A DNA stretch of 7,775 bases from Flavobacteriales bacterium UBA2040 (lineage in GTDB: Bacteria; Bacteroidota; Bacteroidia; Flavobacteriales_D; Crocinitomicaceae), in NCBI GenBank assembly GCA_002332715.1, contig DDBE01000036.1:2322-10096 (forward strand). Reading direction: 5' to 3'. The notes beneath the pieces were generated by a model. That model was not told where the DNA came from and searched no databases. It saw only the letters and a list, made by a program, of their open reading frames with translations. Of the stretch, positions 1 to 6,358 are shown in pieces (the first letter of the stretch is position 1; every line of letters starts with the position of its first letter). Made by a program: the position numbers and the translations under genes.

Positions 1-457
1 GTTGCGAGGGAATCTTTTCTGTATTCTTCAGAAAGCCCCACAACGCGATCAACGGCAATACGGTTGGGTCAAAAGAACCATTGGTTTGTTTCGCGATTTT
101 TTCTGAAACAGCTAAGCAATGGATAAAAAATGAATCTGATCGAGGAATTTCGAAGGTCGATTCGGAGGCGTTGAGTTGACTAATTATAGATTCGGTGTGG
201 TATCCAGACAAAGATAAATCAAAGGCGTGCAGTATACTATCAATCGCCTGTTTCTCGATTTCCACCGATCCATTGACCACCTTTATGGTATACGTCGTTC
301 CTTGAGTTTCGCCTTTTATTTCTTGAAGTTGAGCGGCATGCTCTGCAGAATTATTCGGACCAGAAGTGCAAGCACCTAAAATCCATAAACTAGTGACGCA
401 CCAAGTTAGAACCTTGCGTTTCTTTTTGCCATGTGTGCTTTGTAATCGGTTGATCAT
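1..457 (-). CDS. apbE: ApbE-family FAD:protein FMN transferase lipoprotein, N-terminal part (3' end outside window)
   Basis: ApbE enzymes covalently attach FMN from FAD to threonine/serine residues of exported flavoproteins such as NqrB/NqrC/RnfG, acting on the periplasmic side of the membrane (family knowledge). Reading the minus strand from ATG 457-455 gives 152 residues that run off the left edge; full family members are about 320-350 residues. Visible: a basic n-region (KKKRK, 11-15), a hydrophobic stretch and a lipobox L27-G-A-C30, so it is probably a lipoprotein anchored at Cys30. The ApbE core begins with GETQGTTYTIKV (49-60), followed by the S-x-Y-x-x-x-S-x-I-like segment (82-92) and GSFDPTVLPLIALWGF (127-142), a hallmark of the family. 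The ORF is open upstream with in-frame ATGs at 481, 511 and 517. I chose 457 because it gives a normal-length signal peptide. This start lies 68 bp inside the upstream giant gene, in another frame, suggesting translational coupling. The physiological substrate cannot be seen here. Confidence 0.88.
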   Translation of the reverse strand, partial: MINRLQSTHGKKKRKVLTWCVTSLWILGACTSGPNNSAEHAAQLQEIKGETQGTTYTIKVVNGSVEIEKQAIDSILHAFDLSLSGYHTESIISQLNASESTFEIPRSDSFFIHCLAVSEKIAKQTNGSFDPTVLPLIALWGFLKNTEKIPSQ

Positions 458-3400
458 TCTTTTTGAAGGTTTCCATTCCATCACGTTGGGTTCTAATATA
501 TACTTCACCATGGCCATCAATAACAACTATTCTTCGTGTTATGATCGTATGAATGGTGCCGTCCGTTCCACTTTGCGAAAACTGCTCTTCAGTAACGCCT
601 TCTGGAAAGTCCATTCCTAAGGTATTCTTCGCTGTTTCCTTAACCGGAGTCGCATCTACATTCTTTAATTTTTCAATCGTTTCTTGCTGATTTTTTGTTG
701 CTTTTATCGCCATGCCTTCACGACGAATTCGCTCAATAGTGTACAAGTCATCTACGGCTCCAGCATTTTTCATCTGTTTGTCCGAACTTCCTTTTGATGC
801 TACTTGACTAGCCGATTTCACTTTGTCCAATGACTCTTGCGCGCTGTAAACAGATTCTTGCTTATTTTCAGCAAGTTTACCGTCTACCGCTGAGGCTGTA
901 ATTTTCACCTCTTTTATTATTTCGGCATTGTCTCTTTGCGCTGCTTTCGCTTCTTCTTGTCGTTTTAATTCCTCAATGGCAATATAGTCTAGGTTGCTCT
1001 GAATATCAACATTCTTGTCTTTACCACTTGTCGTTCGGATTTCCATGTCCACTTCGTACTTCTTCTTCAGATTCGCAATTTTCATTTGCGTTTCTTCGAT
1101 TTTTCCTGATTCCTCCACCACATAACGATCATTCACTTTTCCTTGACTGGCAATTTGATATTTCGTTTGAAGATATTTCTCCATTTGGCGGTTGTAAGCT
1201 TCTTTAGAGTTGTCTAGATTATCTTTTTCAATCTTCTTGATTTTATCGTTTCTAGTCTTCAATTTATCGTCAAAAGCATCTTTTGTGGCTCCATTTGCCG
1301 AAACAATTTCTCTGAAACGATCTTCGTTGTGTTCTGCATTTGCTTGCTGGTCTTCCACTAAAGTAGACATTTGACTCGAAGCGTTCTCCTTCGCCAATTT
1401 CAATTGAGCCTCCGTTAATGAACGAGACTCGTCGTCATTCATAGCAACAGAAGCTTCAATAGATATTTGCGACATTTGCTTGCCTTTGTTGATGTTGGCC
1501 TTGTTATACATTTCCGTTCTATTGCTCACATCATCGTAAACTGCCGAAGCTTGGTATTTTAAATCCGCCGATTTTTGCGCTACTTCAGCACTTTGTTTTT
1601 CGTTGATGACTTCTAAATCCTTTTGAATATAATTCAATTTTTCTTGCGAAAGTAAATTCTGCGCCTTGTCGTATTCAGCATTCTCTATTTCCTGCGCTCG
1701 GGCAGAATACTGTATCGTTTTCACCTGCTCCACATTGTCGTGCGCTCTGGCTTCAGCAACAAGTTTCTGTTCAGACGACTTGGCTTCCACAGCATTTAAG
1801 TCAGCTTGTGTTTTGTACGTTTTATCCTGTAATTTTTGATTTTCCAATTCCATTTGTGCCAACGCAGAATTCTTCGTCTTCAAAAACTCATCCGATTTTT
1901 TATTCTTGCGTGTTTGTTCTGCCTTTACTAAGTCCAATTCTGAATCTTCGCCTGTATAAACATCACCAAGTGCCTCTAAGCTAGACGTTTTGACTATCGT
2001 TGGGTTCAAGATTCTTTCCAACTCCGCCAGCTTTTTGATTGGATATGGATCACTGGGTCTCGACGAATTTGCTTTTTCAAACAATTCCTTCGAACGCAAG
2101 AAATCCTTTTTCTCAAAATTATTATCCGCTTGAGCAATCAGTTCTTTATAATCTGCATCCGCAACGGCATTTTTCTCTTCTTGCAATTTGGCATCACACT
2201 CCGCTATTCGCGATGTGCTATACGGTTGCTCAGTATCAAGCGCAACAACTTGCTGATACTTTAACTTCGCTTGACTCCAGTCTCTCCTATCAAACAATCC
2301 ATTTGCCTCCTTGATTAGAGCATCTACTTGCGCTTTTCTTTCTTTGTCATTCGCCAAAGCATTTGCTAGGTCATCTAATATCTGTTGAACTTCTGAAATT
2401 TTATCTTGTACCACTTGGTCATCTGGCTTGAATGTTTTCGCTTTTTGGAAACTAGCCAAAGCCAAATTGTAGCTTTTTATGTTCATTTCTGACACTCCTT
2501 TTTTGAAGTTCTCAGCATATTTGCGTTCTCTCTCGGCAGCACTAAACAAATCATTGTACACATTGCTTAATTCCACTATTTTAGCCGGAGGAAGTGTTTC
2601 TTTCGGTTTAATGTCGCCTGCTTTTCGATACGTTTCAATGGCCGTTTTAAGATCGTCCGCGGCCTCCGCATTTTCAGCAGTAGCAATTAAGTTGTCATAG
2701 TTTTTTTGTGCTATTTCTAGCGTGTTTATTTCCTTCAACATGTCCTCCGGACGAGAATCAGTTGGACGTAAACTTGGTGCGCGATTCGTTATAGCACGAT
2801 TCACTAAATCCGTCGCTTTTTTATAATCCACCGAATCGATAGCTGTTCGCGCAGCACTTAAAATTCTCTCAAATTGTCTATTGTCGTTTTCTTTAGATTC
2901 ACGGGCCAATCTCGCTGCTTCTGCAGATTTTTCTTTTGGCTCTGATTCCGTCGGACGCATTTCAGACGCACTATCAAATTCTTTGATCGCTTCTAAATAT
3001 CTTTCTTGTTGCACAAATACATCTCCTTTATCGATTAAGGCTCTGAATTTCTTTTCCTCAACCGATTTCTTGCTCAATCGTGCGTCAATTTGATCAATAC
3101 GAAGCTTTGGCTCTATTTGTGTAGAATCAATACTTGCTGCATTTTGATATTTCAATCGTGCCTTTTCTAATTCGTTCTCATCAAATAGCTTTTTGGCTGC
3201 TGCCATGGATTCGTCGTACTCGTTTTTCACAAGAACTTTAGCTTCAATGTTCTTAATTTTACTTACGACGGAATCAAATTTATCTTGAACAGGTTTGTCT
3301 TGTTTTACTTCCAAGGCAGCACCATAGTTTTGTTTAGCAGAGGCAAAATCTTCTTTTAATACAGCAGCATCAGCATCTTTAACAAACTTCGCAAATCGTG

Positions 3401-4835
3401 CCTCAGAATTCTTTGCATCCTCATCTGCTTTAATAAAACGCTCAATTTCATCCAATTTCACTTTGGCCAAGTTCTTTTTTGGATCTAAACTCTGTATTTT
3501 CTTATATGTCGCTTTGGCCATTGTGTAGGTCTTAGCATCTATCTGCTCCTGCCCTTGTTCAAACAACGCATTTATTTCTTCTTCGATTTTCTTCGCCTGA
3601 TCCAATTTTCCCAATTGATCATCGCACATTTTAATGCGTTCCTTTGGCATACTTTCATGAGGCTTCAATCCAGAAGCTTCTATATACTTCGCCTTCGCCT
3701 CTGCAAATTTTGATTGCGTGAAAATTGAAGCACCTTCCTTCATGGCAGCATCATAATTTTTATTCAACTCCTCTTTATCTGCGAGCTCTTTTAACGCATT
3801 TTGCGCCAAAGCCAATTGATCTTTTGGATATTTTTCGTCCGGTTTGATACCCGAAGCTGTGATGAATTGCTTAATCGCTTGATCGTACTGCTTAGAGGTC
3901 ATAGCCAAATCAGCAGCTGTGATCGCCGCCAAATACTCGCGTTCTTTTCGCTCGGTAGAGGCTAGTTCATTCGTTAATTTTTCAATTTTCGCAACTTCAT
4001 CTTTCGGATATTGCTCATTCTTCACCCGCATAGCTGCACGATACTTCGAAAGTGCTTCGGTATACTTTTTCTCGTCACGGAAATTATCCGCCGCTTTGAT
4101 GTAATTGTTGTATTGCTGATCAGTTTCATTTTGACCATAGCTCTCATTTGTCTTTGCTTTCAATAAAGCATCAATCTCAGCAATTTTCTTTTGTGGATAA
4201 AATTCTTTTGGTTTTAAAAAGGCTGCGGCTTCAAATTGTTTTAAAGCTTCTTCCAGCTTCTTCTCCTTGAAAAACGAATCCCCTTTGGTGATCGCATCGT
4301 TGTATTTGACGTCTGTATTGTCAAACGTATTGGCCGAATTATCCAACAAACCTTCAATTTTTTGCTTCATCCGTTGACTGGCAGAAACATCGAGCTTCAA
4401 GTTCGTGCTTTTACTATCAGCTGTGAACAAGGCAACAGGCTCATTTTCAAGAAAGGAAAAATCAATATCTAGTTTTACAGGGAATATTTCTAAACTCAAA
4501 TCTTCCAAAGGACTTAATTTTAGGCCGTCCTTCATCCCATCTGTATTCAGGTCTTTCAAATCAAAACTCACACGTTTAGAAACAAATCCCGCTTTCGAAA
4601 AAACAATATCGTACTTGGATTGAGCAGGTGAATCAAATTTTATAATGTACTTACCATTGCTCGCCGTTACTGAAGTAGCTAGCGTCACTCCGTTTGATGT
4701 AACAGTGACTTTTACTCCTGTTTCTTTTTTACCCGTTTCATAATTGGTGATTTGTCCACCATAGTCGAATTGTACGGTTTGACCAAAGCTTAAGACGCTC
4801 AAAATGAGCAAGAAAAATGCAAGAATTATTCTCAT
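390..4835 (-). CDS. Giant exported TPR-like repeat / coiled-coil protein of unknown function
   Basis: A 1481-residue protein that I cannot assign to a named system. Residues 1-18 are a signal peptide (hydrophobic stretch then S-F-G before Q19), so it enters the periplasm or goes beyond. Residues about 22-110 resemble a carboxypeptidase-regulatory-like beta-sandwich (an ITNYETGKKETGVKVTV-type start, then SNGKYIIKF and KAGFVSKRVSF). Residues 111-177 are a linker. Residues 178-943 hold thirteen TPR-like repeats spaced 57-64 residues. Residues 946-1396 contain no proline and are rich in K, E, Q, A and N, implying long helices or coiled coil. Residues 1408-1472 form a compact beta-rich tail (PEGVTEEQF, then RRIVVIDG and EVYIRT). 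There are only two cysteines (404, 880). The tail does not look like a canonical type IX secretion sorting domain. A structural or scaffolding role in the envelope is inference; no catalytic motif was seen. The downstream apbE starts inside its 3' end, suggesting co-transcription. The start is supported by the signal peptide directly following ATG 4835. Confidence 0.93.
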   Translation of the reverse strand: MRIILAFFLLILSVLSFGQTVQFDYGGQITNYETGKKETGVKVTVTSNGVTLATSVTASNGKYIIKFDSPAQSKYDIVFSKAGFVSKRVSFDLKDLNTDGMKDGLKLSPLEDLSLEIFPVKLDIDFSFLENEPVALFTADSKSTNLKLDVSASQRMKQKIEGLLDNSANTFDNTDVKYNDAITKGDSFFKEKKLEEALKQFEAAAFLKPKEFYPQKKIAEIDALLKAKTNESYGQNETDQQYNNYIKAADNFRDEKKYTEALSKYRAAMRVKNEQYPKDEVAKIEKLTNELASTERKEREYLAAITAADLAMTSKQYDQAIKQFITASGIKPDEKYPKDQLALAQNALKELADKEELNKNYDAAMKEGASIFTQSKFAEAKAKYIEASGLKPHESMPKERIKMCDDQLGKLDQAKKIEEEINALFEQGQEQIDAKTYTMAKATYKKIQSLDPKKNLAKVKLDEIERFIKADEDAKNSEARFAKFVKDADAAVLKEDFASAKQNYGAALEVKQDKPVQDKFDSVVSKIKNIEAKVLVKNEYDESMAAAKKLFDENELEKARLKYQNAASIDSTQIEPKLRIDQIDARLSKKSVEEKKFRALIDKGDVFVQQERYLEAIKEFDSASEMRPTESEPKEKSAEAARLARESKENDNRQFERILSAARTAIDSVDYKKATDLVNRAITNRAPSLRPTDSRPEDMLKEINTLEIAQKNYDNLIATAENAEAADDLKTAIETYRKAGDIKPKETLPPAKIVELSNVYNDLFSAAERERKYAENFKKGVSEMNIKSYNLALASFQKAKTFKPDDQVVQDKISEVQQILDDLANALANDKERKAQVDALIKEANGLFDRRDWSQAKLKYQQVVALDTEQPYSTSRIAECDAKLQEEKNAVADADYKELIAQADNNFEKKDFLRSKELFEKANSSRPSDPYPIKKLAELERILNPTIVKTSSLEALGDVYTGEDSELDLVKAEQTRKNKKSDEFLKTKNSALAQMELENQKLQDKTYKTQADLNAVEAKSSEQKLVAEARAHDNVEQVKTIQYSARAQEIENAEYDKAQNLLSQEKLNYIQKDLEVINEKQSAEVAQKSADLKYQASAVYDDVSNRTEMYNKANINKGKQMSQISIEASVAMNDDESRSLTEAQLKLAKENASSQMSTLVEDQQANAEHNEDRFREIVSANGATKDAFDDKLKTRNDKIKKIEKDNLDNSKEAYNRQMEKYLQTKYQIASQGKVNDRYVVEESGKIEETQMKIANLKKKYEVDMEIRTTSGKDKNVDIQSNLDYIAIEELKRQEEAKAAQRDNAEIIKEVKITASAVDGKLAENKQESVYSAQESLDKVKSASQVASKGSSDKQMKNAGAVDDLYTIERIRREGMAIKATKNQQETIEKLKNVDATPVKETAKNTLGMDFPEGVTEEQFSQSGTDGTIHTIITRRIVVIDGHGEVYIRTQRDGMETFKKNDQPITKHTWQKETQGSNLVRH
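420..614 (-). other. C-terminal beta-rich module (residues 1408-1472) of the giant protein
   Basis: After the helical region the composition changes abruptly: M-D-F-P-E-G-V-T-E-E, then hydrophobic strands (THTIITRRIVV-like, EVYIRT), an aromatic-lysine segment (ETFKKN) and I-T-K-H-T-W. I believe similar short tails end other large Bacteroidota TPR-type proteins, but that is unverified memory. The apbE start lies within the codons for its last 23 residues. Confidence 0.5.
648..2000 (-). other. Proline-free helical / probable coiled-coil region (residues 946-1396) of the giant protein
   Basis: No proline occurs between P945 and P1397. Composition is dominated by K, E, Q, A, N and D with scattered I/L/V, as in long amphipathic helices. 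Two related helix segments sit near the end: Y1284 to K1311 and Y1365 to K1391, both starting Y-(x)-x-I-E and ending with I-x-K/E-x-V/L-K. Coiled-coil character is inferred from composition; heptad phase was not computed. Confidence 0.65.
2007..4304 (-). repeat. Thirteen TPR-like protein repeats of about 60 residues within the giant gene
   Basis: Repeat units begin at residues 178, 242, 301, 361, 421, 481, 540, 597, 655, 713, 773, 837 and 896, the last ending near 943. The steps are 57-64 residues. Each has the form aromatic/hydrophobic, x-x-x-I, a GD/AD-type pair, about eight residues, an aromatic, x-x-A-x-x-x-Y/F-x-x-A, then K-P-x-E-x-x-P-K (most clearly in repeats 1, 3, 4, 8 and 10) and a final helix I-x-x-I-x-x-x-L. 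The first two helices match TPR helices A and B. The proline-led third helix plus a charged linker extend the canonical 34-residue unit to about 60. Repeats 5, 6, 7, 9 and 12 have lost the KPxE turn. DNA copies are too diverged to look like recent duplications. Confidence 0.88.
4506..4772 (-). other. Carboxypeptidase-regulatory-like beta-sandwich domain (residues 22-110) of the giant protein
   Basis: The pattern is a strand beginning GGQITN, a T-G-x3-x-G-V-x-V-x-V strand, a turn (ASNGKY) and a strand (YDIVFSKAGFVSKRVSF). This matches the fold of CarboxypepD_reg-like / Cna-B-like domains that commonly begin Bacteroidota envelope proteins. An N-T-D-G segment at 97-100 looks like a loop. The assignment rests on pattern recognition, not a profile search. 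Confidence 0.6.
4782..4835 (-). other. Signal peptide of the giant repeat protein
   Basis: Residues 1-18 comprise a single Arg at position 2, an uninterrupted hydrophobic core (IILAFFLLILSVL) and a small-residue end S-F-G. Cleavage is most likely just before Q19, as is common for Bacteroidota exported proteins. There is no cysteine, so it is not a lipoprotein signal. The exact cleavage site is inferred. Confidence 0.85.
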
Positions 4836-4870
4836 ACTAATGTGTTAACGCTATGCTGTACAATTCGATA

Positions 4871-4892
4871 CAAAAAACGTTCAAAAAACATT
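4871..4892. repeat. Tandem 11-bp repeat upstream of the giant gene
   Basis: CAAAAAACGTT is followed immediately by CAAAAAACATT, matching at 10 of 11 positions. It sits 36-57 bp upstream of the giant gene's ATG. On the minus strand it reads as two T-tract/TTG units one helical turn apart, so it could overlap a -33 region or be a binding site. Function is not shown. Confidence 0.5.
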
Positions 4893-4947
4893 CCATTTTT
4901 ATTTTAATGAACAAATATCGGAAAAATGAGGTGGTTTTACACCTTAT

Positions 4948-4962
4948 AAGAATCGAATTCTT
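4948..4962. promoter_or_regulatory. Short palindrome AAGAAT-N3-ATTCTT, possible operator
   Basis: Perfect 6-bp inverted arms are separated by three bases, 32 bp upstream of the preferred oxidoreductase start. It could be a dimeric regulator site, but a palindrome this short in AT-rich DNA may arise by chance. Confidence 0.25.
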
Positions 4963-4993
4963 CAGGACTAAAAGTTTAAAGTATTTTTACTGC

Positions 4994-6130
4994 ATGCAAT
5001 TTGAATTTTCTAACGTTTCTTTTTGGGAGCAAAAGTGGTTAACCAGCGATCTCGACTTCATTGTCGTTGGCGCTGGAATTGTGGGACTTAGCACTGCATT
5101 TCATTTAAAAAAAACGCATCCAAAAGCCAAAATTCTTGTTCTTGACAAAGGTGTACTACCCTTTACTGCTTCATCAAAAAATGCTGGATTTGCCTGTTTT
5201 GGATCACCCAGCGAAATAATGGACGATTTATCTAATACGCCAGAAATGGAAGTGTGGAAAACAGTAGAAATGCGCTGGAAAGGCCTTCAAGCCCTTAAAA
5301 ACTGGTTAGGGGAAAAAGAAATCGACTTGCAAACGCTCGGTTCGTGGGACTTGATGGAGAATAAAACAGATACGGAGGAAATTCGGTCTAAGCTAAAAGA
5401 ACTAAACCTTGCCTTGAAATCGATCACAGGAGAAGCAAATGTTTATGCGGAAGACAAAGAGGCCAGTAAAAGATTTGGATTCGAAAATTTGGATTCTGCC
5501 TTCAAGAATAAATTGGAAGGTCAACTGGATACTTCTCTCTTAATTCAAACGGCAATCAAACGTGCGCAAGATTCCGGAATTACGATTCTACGAGGAGTGG
5601 AAATGAAGTCCTATTCTTCCAATACAAACCATGTGATATTAGAGACAAACTACGGCGAATTAAAATCGAGTAATTTGGTGATTTGCACCAATGGTTTTAC
5701 ACCTGAAATTGATGAAAAAACTGTGATTCGACCGGCTCGTGCCCAAGTTTTGATAACAAAGGAAATGCCTGATTTAAAAACACTTGGGACATTTCATATC
5801 GACAGTGGCTACTATTATTTCAGAAATGTTGGTTATCGCTTACTAATCGGTGGTGGACGAAACCTTGATTTTAAAAAGGAAGAAACGACCGAACTTTTTA
5901 TTACACAAGAAATTCAAAGTGCCATTGAAGAGAAATTGAAGCGAATAATCTTGCCAAAAACAACCTTTGAAATAGAACATCGCTGGGCTGGAATTATGGG
6001 AATAGGAAACAAAAAAGAACCGATAATAAAACGCGTTGATTCTCGGGTTTGCATCGGTGTTCGCATGGGCGGCATGGGCGTTGCAATTGGAACATTGGTT
6101 GGACAGAGGCTGGCGGAGATGTGTGAATAA
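4994..6130 (+). CDS. DAO-family FAD-dependent oxidoreductase
   Basis: A 378-residue flavoenzyme of the D-amino-acid oxidase / glycine oxidase / sarcosine oxidase superfamily, which oxidises C-N bonds of amino acids or amines with FAD. Visible: dinucleotide-binding GAGIVG (26-31) after strand DFIVV, with D51 ending the second strand (LVLDKG) as the FAD-ribose ligand. SSKNAGFACFGSP (60-72) is the usual segment after it. VICTNGFTP (229-237) is the central FAD-contact motif, then YYYFRNVGYRLLIGGGR (273-289). HRWAGIMGIG (329-338) and RMGGMGVAIGTLVGQRLAE (357-375) form the C-terminal FAD-binding end. Length fits the family. An in-frame ATG at 4853 would add 47 AT-rich-derived residues with no family resemblance and reach to within 18 bp of the divergent gene, so I chose M at 4994. 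No signal peptide, hence cytoplasmic. The substrate is unknown; a PuuB-like or sarcosine/glycine-oxidase-like role is possible. Confidence 0.88.
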   Translation: MQFEFSNVSFWEQKWLTSDLDFIVVGAGIVGLSTAFHLKKTHPKAKILVLDKGVLPFTASSKNAGFACFGSPSEIMDDLSNTPEMEVWKTVEMRWKGLQALKNWLGEKEIDLQTLGSWDLMENKTDTEEIRSKLKELNLALKSITGEANVYAEDKEASKRFGFENLDSAFKNKLEGQLDTSLLIQTAIKRAQDSGITILRGVEMKSYSSNTNHVILETNYGELKSSNLVICTNGFTPEIDEKTVIRPARAQVLITKEMPDLKTLGTFHIDSGYYYFRNVGYRLLIGGGRNLDFKKEETTELFITQEIQSAIEEKLKRIILPKTTFEIEHRWAGIMGIGNKKEPIIKRVDSRVCIGVRMGGMGVAIGTLVGQRLAEMCE

Positions 6131-6197
6131 ATGTTGGATTAGCGGATTTCTAATTACGGGGTTTCAAATCTAATTTCGAAAAATATAATATTTAGCA

Positions 6198-6223
6198 GTT
6201 CGCTAATTGCCGAACAACTTTTT
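6198..6223 (+). terminator. Possible weak terminator after the oxidoreductase gene
   Basis: GTTCG (6198-6202) pairs with CGAAC (6211-6215); one more G-C pair is possible with a bulge. AAC and then a run of five T follow. The stem is short and only partly GC, so efficiency is doubtful. The rest of 6131-6300 shows no gene; a larger imperfect pairing between 6139-6146 and 6199-6206 competes with this hairpin. Confidence 0.3.
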
Positions 6224-6308
6224 GAAGATTGACGGGCTATTGATGTACTCCTAAACTAAATCCACCCCCTAAAACCAGGCACGATTTAATCATCAATCAA
6301 AAGGAACA

Positions 6309-6339
6309 TTCAAACTATTCCAATAGTTCATTATTTTTG
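6309..6339 (+). promoter_or_regulatory. Bacteroidota-type promoter of gcvT
   Basis: TATTTTTG at 6332-6339 is an exact match to the Bacteroidota -7 consensus TAnnTTTG. TTC at 6309-6311, 20 bases upstream, is a near match to the -33 TTG element. Transcription would start roughly at 6343-6347, giving a leader of about 12-16 bases before ATG 6359. No Shine-Dalgarno is seen, as is usual in this phylum. This supports gcvT being transcribed independently of the oxidoreductase. Confidence 0.6.
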
Positions 6340-6358
6340 TCCTCAAATTAATTACACC

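Larger units (their letters stand above)
4836..4993. promoter_or_regulatory. Divergent intergenic region between the giant gene and the oxidoreductase
   Basis: This 158-bp AT-rich region must hold the promoters of both divergent genes. No exact TAnnTTTG -7 element was found on either strand; the nearest is TATTTTTA at 4982-4989 on the plus strand, too close to the ATG to be convincing. It contains a tandem 11-bp repeat (4871-4892) and a palindrome AAGAAT-N3-ATTCTT (4948-4962). Promoter positions are therefore not assigned. Confidence 0.5.

Noticed and set aside
458..517. Longer apbE starts at ATG 481, 511 or 517
   Set aside because: They are in frame and open, but would place 8-20 extra residues before an already adequate basic n-region and lengthen the overlap with the giant gene. 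Not excluded, only less likely.
366..620. Plus-strand open frame opposite the giant gene's 3' end
   Set aside because: It is antisense to two well-supported minus-strand genes and its translation has no recognisable features. The other plus-strand frames inside 2039-4623 are rejected for the same reason.
4982..4989. TATTTTTA as a -7 element for the oxidoreductase
   Set aside because: It mismatches the final G, has no TTG-like -33 element at suitable spacing, and would leave almost no leader before ATG 4994.
4853..4993. In-frame N-terminal extension of the oxidoreductase from ATG 4853
   Set aside because: The 47 added residues come from AT-rich intergenic-like DNA, do not resemble a domain or signal peptide, and would fill almost all of the divergent promoter region. 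The family fold begins shortly after M at 4994.
6139..6206. Long-range stem between TTAGCGGA and TTCGCTAA
   Set aside because: Eight pairs with one wobble around a 52-base loop are not convincing as a terminator or structured RNA; no known riboswitch pattern was recognised.
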